From: Termitomyces sp. T153
Lineage: Eukaryota; Basidiomycota; Agaricomycetes; Agaricales; Lyophyllaceae
DNA: 64,000 nt
Direction of reading: 5' to 3'
Assembly (NCBI GenBank): GCA_018296165.2
Contig: JACKQL020000007.1
Span: forward strand, 930,001-994,000
Part shown: positions 56,513 to 64,000 of the stretch, piece by piece
Position numbering within the stretch: position 1 is the stretch's first letter
Layout of the letters: the number at the start of each line of letters is the position of its first letter
Notes under the pieces: generated by a model
Told to the model about the DNA's origin: nothing
What the model saw: only the letters and a program-made list of their open reading frames with translations
Database searches by the model: none
Position numbers and translations under genes: made by a program

Positions 56513-57822
56513 ATGTCTGAAGATGAAGATGACTATCTCTCTGACAAATTCCTAATCCCCGAAGTATCCACCTCAACGCAGCACAAGACCTATGCTCAGC
56601 TGCGAAAAGATGCTGAGAAGAAATCGCGATTCAAGAACGAGCAGAACAGGATCAAGAGTAGACGACAACGCGAACTTGAAGCGCGTAAAGAGGGGCTTAG
56701 TAAGAGCCTCTTCGAGCGTGCAAAGGAAGAGGAGGATGCAGGCATCTCTCCCGGTAATAAGGCACTTTCCATGATGAAGAAGATGGGCTTCAAACCAGGG
56801 CAAGCTCTTGGCAAGGTCGAAGAACCTGTGGTGAAACCTGTTGAATCATCTCAAAATACTCAAGCCCCAGCCGAGGCTGGTCACAGCTCTCCAGATTCAA
56901 CTACTTCAGTTTCAGGCCACATTGTAAAACCAATTCCTCTGAACGAGTGGCAAGGTCTGTTGTCTGCATCTGCTGTGAGAATGTTTGACTTAGGACTGTG
57001 TGCAGGGAAGAAGGGGATTGGTCTAGGCAAAAGAGCAGCATCACCTTCAGCCTCGGCCGGAAGAGCTGCAAAAATGGCGAAAATGGCTGAAGAGGCTGAA
57101 GTGATCAGCCACCGAAACTTCCGAAATAGGGCACGACGGGAATATGAAGAAAAACGCGCAGAAGGGCGGCTTGGTACGTTGGTTTCTTGTTACTATCAGT
57201 CATGTAAACACAACCTCAAACAAAGCTCTCAGTTCCGGCGCAGCGCACCTGCGTTACATTAGATGAAAAAGCGGGGAAAACAGTAGGTCTCCATACCATC
57301 ATCCATATTTCGCTATGGAAATCGATGGTGCTCGCGTCCAACGATTCTTAATATCTTACTCATTTTCTTACAGTTTCATGTCTTATGGTTAAATCCCAAC
57401 AACCCTGATTCGTTTCCCGAAGGCCTTGTGGACGCATTGGCGCTACGCGGCGCCACGGGGCTTCCGCACGACTATCATGGCGAAGCTATCCAGGTGCGCT
57501 TGCGAAAGCAGATGGAGGCAGATGCGCTCCATCCGCTGGATGACGCGCTCACACCAAAGAGCTCCACTCTTCTTGAATCTTTCTCTCTCGAGGTAATAGA
57601 GAAAGCCATGCAGTATCTACGTCTTCAGGTGGAGTGATTTGCGAATTCATGTCGTGCTTTCTGCTCAACTTCCTTCCCCTTCAGGCACAGGATCGCCTCT
57701 CCCTTGTACTTGCGTACCTTCGCGATGTGTATAAGTATTGCTTTTGGTGCGGGGTACAGTATGAAGATGAGGAGACGATGCAGAAGCAGTGCCCTGGGCC
57801 TGATGAGAAGTCTCATGTTTGA
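56513..57822 (+). CDS. GPATCH11: G-patch protein, GPATCH11 type
   Basis: Five exons: 56513-56954, 57006-57173, 57233-57282, 57374-57628 and 57685-57822. Starts MSEDEDDYLSDKFLIPEVST. A basic helical part follows (FKNEQNRIKSRRQRELEARK). The G-patch is ALSMMKKMGFKPGQALGK, split from GKKGIGLGKRA by an intron. The C-terminal half has KAMQYLRLQAQDRLSLVLAY then LRDVYKYCFWCGVQYEDEE, the DUF4187 zinc-like motif CxWCG...CPG. G-patch followed by DUF4187 is the layout of GPATCH11/CENP-Y, and G-patch proteins often activate DEAH helicases. All junctions are in phase. Confidence 0.9.
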
Positions 57823-58333
57823 TTTCATCCCAAGTGCCGACATTGTCTTTTGTTATTTTGCGCAGCAAGACGGATAGATTAGTTAATTTTATACCTTGGC
57901 GGCGTATCCAACGTCACTTTGAAGCTGTTCGGTGCATCCGTCTCCAAATCGATATAGTTCTCTAGATCTTTTTATAATCAAGCCGTGTAGTCAAGTTGCC
58001 GTACATAAGGAAAAAGTCACAAGACAATTTAATTGAAATCTTGCACAAATGAAGAATATGAATATTCCCGATAACAAGATGTAACTCCAACAATTTGCTA
58101 TGGAAAACTGACATGACGATAAAGAGCGAAAATGGGAGACAGGAAATAGTGTATCGTTCAAAAAAAACGGCATAACGAAACGAGAGTGTATTCCGCAAGG
58201 AGTGGCCATGAAAGTCCAATACAAGCTGAAAGAAATATCCGTTATCTATTATTACACAATCAAGTCCATTGCTGAAAACTAAAATTCTGATTTACAACCA
58301 CCCAGGTAGAAGATATAATCCTGGATTGAAAAC
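57823..58333. other. Convergent intergenic region
   Basis: About 510 bp between the stops of the G-patch gene and the Ser-rich gene. It is A/T-rich, and no conserved frame is seen. Confidence 0.45.
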
Positions 58334-59166
58334 TCAGCAAATATGAGCGAGGGAGCGACGTCGTGGATAATGCGATGTGAGATCGGCAGAGTGAGGAGGA
58401 GTCGAGATACGTGTTCCGACACTGCGGCGACCGCGGCGATCAGTTTTCGCAGCTTCAGCAGCGGAATGAGTTTCAAATGTGAGGGACTCAATGTCCCTAG
58501 TGGTAGTGGGAAATGAGCCGGAGCAAAAAGCAGGCAATTTAGGCACAGTCATCGGCACCGGCGAGACTGGCGAAGAATCACGAGATTCATGTGAAAATGT
58601 GGGCGAGGTTGGCGAAGCGCCAGGTGTTTTGCGGCGGACGTAGGAAGAGATGGGAGTGTTAGCAGCAAGGTCAGAAGCCGAGCCATATACATTGACCGAG
58701 AGATTGTTGGTAGATCGTCGAGAAAAGCGGCGGGGAGATGCATCTCTTGGAGACGAAGAGATAGCCTAGAGATCGTGAGCTGAGCGAGGAAGACGATTCG
58801 AATTAAAACGATCGCTCACGCGTACGGGAGATTGATCACGTTGTAATGAACAAGAAGAGGCAGAAGATAGGCTATCTCGGCGAGGGGTCGGCTGAGCCAG
58901 AATATTAATCGCATTAGTAGAAACGATAAGATAAAACCTACAATGACGGGTGAATAAGGAGAATAACGAGTGGTTCTGGATCGACTTGACTCCCTTAAAG
59001 ACTGTGTGGATCTGGATCTGGAATGGATTCCAGCACCTATCAGTCGGGGTGATGTGGAGGGTGAAGAAAGGGCAGATTGGGATTGGGGTCTATGATCCGA
59101 AGTCTTCGTAGATTGGTCCAGGCCAAGAGACGCCATAAGTTCGACGAAAGAAGGAAGGGAAGTCAT
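58334..59166 (-). CDS. Ser/Arg-rich hypothetical protein
   Basis: Three exons on the minus strand: 58942-59166, 58820-58891 and 58334-58765. Starts MTSLPSFVELMASLGLDQST, a motif (S-VELMASLGL) I have seen at the start of several basidiomycete proteins of unknown function. The rest is low complexity, rich in Ser, Arg, Pro and Thr, with many RS and SP pairs and the repeated theme SPRxxSxxS, ending HYPRRRSLAHIC. The last intron (GTGAGC...CTCTAG) removes a TAG that would otherwise interrupt the frame. Probably disordered and phosphorylated. Confidence 0.7.
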
Positions 59167-59941
59167 CGTTGCAGAAAGTTGCGAGGACGAAGGAATGAAT
59201 GAAGTAGACGTTTAAGTAGTCTAGAAGGAGGCAACGGGCAACCTTGAACCCGGAGACGCCCAACACAGGACTATAAGGGTGTTGGTGTCTGAATACCCTA
59301 GAAACAACCCACGGTCAGGTTGTCATCATTTCCTATTATCATTGAGGAGCCTGCGTGGTCGTGAAGACCATAAACAGCCGGTCGGCAAGGCGATGAGGAT
59401 TACTGATTGGGCAACTTCACCGATGATGCCATCGCCCGGTCTAAGTGAAGGGCAACAGAATTTAATCCTGGAGAATTGTTGTTTCACTGGAGGATCAACA
59501 ATCCCTGATTAGCCATGGAGGTGATATATACACTTGACCTGAAATTCTGTTCACGTTCTCTACATAAATCAGGAGGCGCCTTTGTGTATTCTGGAAAAGG
59601 GCGTATTGCGTGTCATATGAGATCGCTACCATCAGATTCAACGGTAGACTCGCAGCTGTTGGTACCAAATCGCTAAGGGCCTCTTGTCACCAAGAGCAGG
59701 CTCATATACGGATTCATGTCCACTAGGGTATGCTCCGACATATAGACACTCATCCCTATACTCCTATAGTGCTTAGTTTGATCCATATGAGATGTCAGGA
59801 AAGAAAGATAGTGAGTCCTGAACGATTTGGTAGGGAGGTCCAAGGAAAATTCACAAGTCAACTAACTATACTCTCGCCCAGTGAGTCATCACAAACACAG
59901 CCACATCATTTCTTTTTCGTTGGCCACCACCATCCGTCGTC
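59167..59941. other. Intergenic, no gene recognised
   Basis: About 775 bp between divergent genes. No conserved frame. A pyrimidine-rich stretch precedes the Rpb12 start. Confidence 0.45.
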
Positions 59942-60258
59942 ATGAACCAACAGCAAGGGGGACAAGCTGCAGGTGCTGGCGGACAGGGGGGGACTATGCC
60001 ATTCGGAACACTGAAACAAGATATGGAGTACATTTGTGCGGGTACGATTGACGATGAAGTTTGACTGAACGCATGTTCTTATTTTTGCAACGAAGATTGT
60101 GGTGCCAAAAACGAGATTAAGTCGCGAGAGCCTATACGTTGTAGAGAGTGTGGACATCGCATCATGTACAAGAAACGAACAAAACGCAGTACGTTCTTTC
60201 TACAAATGGATCTGACTGTGATTGATGCGAACCAGTGGTACAATTCGAGGCGCGGTGA
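59942..60258 (+). CDS. RPB12: RNA polymerases I/II/III subunit Rpb12 (ABC10-alpha)
   Basis: Small zinc-binding subunit shared by the three nuclear RNA polymerases. Three exons: 59942-60041, 60096-60188 and 60236-60258. A Gly/Gln-rich leader ([14 protein letters not shown]) precedes the conserved body [20 protein letters not shown] then [15 protein letters not shown], which ends MVQFEAR as in other eukaryotes (LVVFDAR in human). The four zinc cysteines (CxxC and CxxC) are all present. The last exon has only 23 nt including the stop. The identification is secure. Confidence 0.95.
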
Positions 60259-60745
60259 CGTTTACTCCCCACACCTCTCCGAAAAAGTCCGGTTAGCGTT
60301 TGCCCTACCAAAACATCAACTTGCCAACATACCTAATCTCTCCTAGACGGACATCCTCAATCGTACCTCTATTCTGGAAAAGGACACGCTACGAGTGTTA
60401 AGAGATTACATTATCTGTAAATATACGCGAGTGAAGCTGATCAGCGTGTAGTGGTAGTTGAGAATAGTTGTAGAAGTAGTAGGTCATTCGCCCGACGCCA
60501 AGTTCCCACAGTGGCTAACAATCGACCCAAGAATTCCTCTGCACTGGTTGAACATTGAAATCTCGAGACCTGATTCTATTTGTGTGAATTGGCTAACAGC
60601 ACATTCGAGCCTTTTCTAGTACAATAAAGTAGCCTTGCTGAGGAGGAAGTAAATATTTACACACCTTCGTAATATTTGGCTATATTTGAAACTGAAGATA
60701 CCAAGATTCCTTCGTAATTCTTCTCACACAAGCAATCAGACCCTA
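60259..60745. other. Intergenic, no gene recognised
   Basis: About 490 bp between Rpb12 and the bZIP gene. It likely holds the bZIP promoter; I see no motif worth naming. Confidence 0.4.
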
Positions 60746-62541
60746 ATGCGAGCAGGCAAAGAGTCGAGAGACCGTAGTGTATCCGGAGATCTCGAGGTAC
60801 AAAACACTTCTACATACTCTGCCTCCGCTAATTTTGACCCGTAGGACTCCGAACCAGAATCTCCACTTAATGACGACTCCACCAATCCACCTGGAAAACC
60901 AGGCCGCAAGAAAAACCCAAAGTACGCCGCTTGGCTCTCGTGGTCACGGTCAAATCTGACATGCGATTCATGAAGCTCTCAGGCAGCGAGACGCGACCAG
61001 AACCGAATCGCCCAACGTGAATTTCGCTTAAGGAAACAGCAACGGGCATGGTGATCATTATTTCGCGTTTTTCACCGCCCTAATGAATGTCTCTGTATAG
61101 ATTCGCGACCTTGAGGCTCGCGTCGAAATATTATCAGGCGGTACAGATGAAGCGTTAGGGGAAATGAGAAACATGCTCAAAGGTCTGTCTGTTGTGTCTA
61201 CTTCACTCTCGCTGCCTCATCTGCTGCGCAGACCTTATGGCCGAAAATCAAACTCTACGCAGTCTTTTGCGAAGTGTAACTGCTTTCATTGGCGATGGTG
61301 CTGGAGGATTGTTACCCAAACTTGGATGGGACATGGCGGATTTCAACCAGTTTATTAATCGGTCCGAAACCGATACCGCTTTTGAAGGGTATCAGGCACG
61401 GAAAAAAGCTGGACAAACGAGCGGTCACGCTCAGAAACGCTCTGCCGATGATGAACCCGTGCTTTCACGAACAAAGAAAGCCAGGGTTGGCGAATCTGAG
61501 GCCGACCGTAATCAGAACGGATTCCATCTCCTTATGTCCATGGGCGCGGCGCCTCTTTCCAACAACACCATCTATCCAAGCGCATCAAGGTCAGGAGAAG
61601 GCAGCGGGGGCGGCATGCTGCAAGACCTTATACGCAGTTCGGGGAATTCTCCTATGTATTTGCAGCAAGCGTCTCCAACTACCACCTATGCTGGAGCATC
61701 GGTCGGCAGTTATCATCCTCCATCATACATACCAGGAGTCAGTCTCAATTTGGAGCAATCCCTTGGACCTATACCTTTTACTCCTCCCAGCACGGGAAAT
61801 GTTTCTACATCGCAGTCTTTGCCAGCACTATCTCGTCACTCATCAGAACCTTTGGAAGAGGACGACGATCCAAATAAAGTCGAAGCCTACAAACTCATTC
61901 AGTATGTTCATCGCTGCTTCTGTCGTCCACTTGGTAATCATGACATCACCAGTTACCATCTCGACAACTACAAGAGAAACAATCAATATTGTCTTCCCTC
62001 ATCCCTACGGCCTTCAATAGTTCAACGGTTCGTGCGATTATCTCCTGATAATATTTTTACGATTGATGTTAGTGTGTTAGAACGATACCCCACGGTATGT
62101 CCATGTGGTCACCTCAGGAACTTGAGTAACAATGATGCTGTATTCTAGAAAGTGTCATTGACGGAATCCTTCATGCTGAGTTGCGGGACCGGATGATACT
62201 CCTCCGAAGTCCGTGAATTTCGACCTTGGCTGAACTTCGCTTACCCCCCCTCTAGATCGCTATGATCTTGTTGAGTGCCTCATAGACTACCGGCGCTCCG
62301 TCACAATTCATGGCGACGACGTACTGGCTCACAGCAATTGGGAAATAGGCGAAAAGTTTCTCCGGCAATATGGGTCTGTATTGTATCCGTATAACTTTAT
62401 TCTATCGTCGCTCACCTTATTGGTAGGTATCTGATCGACCAAGCAACTTTAGCCATTGCAAACCGGTGGCGAAAAGAACGAGGAGAGCCGGAAATCCGGT
62501 TGTCAGATATTGGGAGTTCTGAAAATACGCCGCCCGCATAG
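60746..62541 (+). CDS. bZIP transcription factor with DUF3425-like tail
   Basis: Start MRAGKESRDRSVSGDLE. An acidic/Pro segment follows (SEPESPLNDDSTNPPGKPGR), then the basic region NSQAARRDQNRIAQREFRLR and leucine zipper IRDLEARVEILSGG, continuing MLKDLMAENQTLRSLLRSVT. The long middle exon (about 61242-61900) is Ser/Pro-rich. The C-terminal domain holds YHLDNYKRNNQYCLPSSLRP, the HESVIDGILHAELRDRMILL motif, and a final WRKERGEPEIRLSDIGSS; this is the DUF3425 type seen on fungal bZIP factors. One exon (62081-62094) has only 14 nt. The intron after KQQR seems to begin with GC instead of GT. The basic region binds DNA as a dimer; target genes are unknown. Confidence 0.85.
62081..62094 (+). other. 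14-nt micro-exon of the bZIP gene
   Basis: AACGATACCCCACG, preceded by GTGTTAG and followed by GTATGT. It supplies the middle of R-T-I-P-H-E, bridging SIVQ to ESVIDGIL with both flanking codons split. Confidence 0.75.
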
Positions 62542-62701
62542 TCTTCTTAAGGACGTTGCAAAACCGTCATTGACGGTCGGTATTTCTAATTGGTGTCCCC
62601 TGTACAAGCGGATTATAATAGATTGTACACATATAATGTATTCTGGGAATCAATGTTTAAATTGAGTCCAAACGTTTCAACACATCCTGCTCACCTCGAC
62701 A

Positions 62702-63056
62702 CTACCAAGACGCTTTGCGAACACCATTGATCTCTCCACGAAGAGCCTTAAGTCGGAATTGAAACTGAAGAATGATTGAGCTCTGAAGGTAGATTGTAAA
62801 GGAGTTAAAGACACACTCGGCAAAGGGCAAACTCGCTCATAATGCCCCTCCCCCTTCCTGTCTCGAAGCAACGATTTTTAACAGTTGTGGGTCGGGTATA
62901 GCGTCCAAAAGTGTTCAGCTGTAATTGGGCCTGGTGACGGACTTGCGGAGGAAGTGCTTGGTTTCGAGCAACATAAAGATATGCTCTCCGAGCTATTTCG
63001 TTAGCTTGGACGCCTTTCCGCGCCTTCATGTCGCGTAGGATACGAATATTGGGCAT
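62702..63056 (-). CDS. MRP2: Mitochondrial ribosomal protein uS14m
   Basis: Two exons on the minus strand: 62817-63056 and 62702-62764. Starts MPNIRILRDMKARKGVQANE. The body reads YLYVARNQALPPQVRHQAQL, FGRYTRPTTVKNRCFETGRG and RGIMSEFALCR, then, after the intron, FQFRLKALRGEINGVRKASW, the invariant end of bacterial-type S14. About 100 residues. The small-subunit head protein of the mitoribosome, equivalent to yeast Mrp2. It is the second mitoribosomal gene in the window. Confidence 0.93.
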
Positions 63057-63655
63057 GGTGGTGGGTGGTGGTTGTCAACTCGTCACAAGTGTCACTAATT
63101 CACGGCATCCAGCTGCCGTGACACACCCGGCCTGAATCGGGATACCCAAAAACTTTGAAACCACCGTGTCGAGCTTGCAAATCCGACCTGCACCCTTGGC
63201 ATTTCTGGAGAGGACATGGGTGTAAATCTAGTGCGTTTGTGAGGTATCTCCTGCTTTTTTTAAATCTCATACCCCTAGAAGCTCTAGAATGTCCATCCAT
63301 AAAGTCCTACGGTTAAAACAACGTCGCACATTCGTCTCCTCACTCTTTGGAATCACTTTTTTTGGAACAATGCTGACGGTATCGGCTTCCAACATTCTTC
63401 CGTGCCCCGCCCGCTCCAATAAAAACCGACTTATGGATGGTGAAAGGGAAGGAGAATTACCAGTCGGCAGTCGCGTTACCATCGCAAAGCGCCCGAGGAG
63501 GTGGATAGAAGAGAACCATCCCAATACAGAATGATTTTTCTTGCAAAAATTAGCTCTCATCTGGTTCAGTGTATATCACCCATGAAAGACGAAATAAGCG
63601 TGTTCAAAAATATTCAATTCAACTATTGTCAAAAATACATTGACTATTCGATACA
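63057..63655. other. Intergenic, no gene recognised
   Basis: About 600 bp between the start of uS14m and the stop of the MFS gene. Overlapping short frames occur at 63267-63560 on both strands, without conserved features. Confidence 0.4.
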
Positions 63656-64000
63656 TCAACTATCCGGAGTGTCTCTACGATCAGAATGGTCTTGATTGCG
63701 ATAATGTCGCTCCTGCTCCTCGTGAGTTGCACTGGAATTCGTCATTGCGTGAGTACTTGTCAGTTGACGTGGAAGGAATAACCAACTCACGGTAGTATAT
63801 TTTCTTGTATGGGTAGACAAGCAATAAAGGCTAGAATATTAATAGCCACCTGGCACAAGAAAACGACGCGCAAGGCGTCCGCATAAGACTCCACAGCTGC
63901 GCGCCGCTCGTCAGGTTTCAAGTGGGGGATAATCTCTGTTGTCCTCCTAAGAAATAATCAGTCAGGTTCAAGAGCCAGGATGTCCCGATTGTACCGGATT
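63656..64000 (-). CDS. MFS transporter, C-terminal part (gene continues off the window)
   Basis: Minus-strand 3' end cut by the window edge. After an acceptor CTTAG near 63947 the exon reads EIIPHLKPDERRAAVESYAD, then ALRVVFLCQVAINILAFIAC and LPIQENILP, followed by an intron (GTGAGT...CCAG) and a last exon THEEQERHYRNQDHSDRRDT with stop at 63656-63658. A hydrophobic segment after a conserved ...YADALRxVF and a soluble hydrophilic tail is the usual end of fungal MFS drug/general-substrate transporters. The substrate cannot be guessed from this fragment. Confidence 0.65.

Noticed and set aside
58740..58770. In-frame TAG in the Ser/Arg-rich gene
   Set aside because: A GTGAGC...CTCTAG intron removes it and keeps frame, so the gene is not broken.

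Overview
The window looks like a chromosomal piece of a mushroom-forming basidiomycete (Agaricomycetes). Genes are dense and carry many short GT-AG introns of about 45-65 bp. Several proteins belong to families known mainly from Agaricomycetes (DUF6699, DUF6593, a GH128 beta-1,3-glucanase, divergent kinase-like proteins). Housekeeping proteins such as eL29, Rpb12 and fused LeuCD isopropylmalate dehydratase are of fungal type. I read exon models by eye from splice signals and protein conservation, so exact junctions are estimates unless stated.

Left arm (1-21,000): ribosomal protein eL29 (-), a single-exon conserved protein (+), a DUF6699 protein (-), LEU1 3-isopropylmalate dehydratase (+), a Ser/Pro-rich protein (+), a secreted GH125 exo-alpha-mannosidase-like protein (+), a C2-domain protein with a long proline-rich tail like Inn1/Fic1 (+), a small two-TM protein (-), a WD40 protein (-), a dUTPase locus that looks broken (-), and a small unknown gene (-). 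Tandem repeats lie at 18.6 kb and 21.0-21.5 kb.

Mobile-element core (22,000-42,750): a kinase-like gene is followed by a decayed tandem copy. That copy is split by a 6.26-kb non-LTR retrotransposon (LINE) on the minus strand with a 14-bp target duplication. Its ORF1 is intact. Its ORF2 (endonuclease, RT, RNase H) is open except for one in-frame TGA. To the right lies an old, CpG-poor block: a pogo-type non-autonomous element with TA duplication, a Ty3/gypsy chromovirus with 375-bp LTRs and duplication TCATA, a younger 1,138-bp solo-LTR-like element (duplication GTTGA) nested in the gypsy leader/gag, and a decayed pogo/Tigger DNA transposon of about 2.9 kb. The layers can be ordered in time from insertion nesting and CpG content.

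Right arm (42,800-64,000): an unknown gene (-), a secreted M28 leucine aminopeptidase (-), mitochondrial uL11m (+), a DUF6593 protein (+), an AhpD-like protein (-), a gene relic, a GH128 endo-beta-1,3-glucanase (-), a two-RRM RNA-binding protein (+), a GPATCH11-type G-patch protein (+), a Ser-rich unknown (-), RNA polymerase subunit Rpb12 (+), a bZIP transcription factor (+), mitochondrial uS14m (-), and the 3' end of an MFS transporter (-). The neighbours do not form an obvious pathway cluster. No tRNA, rRNA or CRISPR was seen. I found no convincing new multi-gene system; the most informative material is the nested transposon history, the broken dUTPase and the micro-exons.
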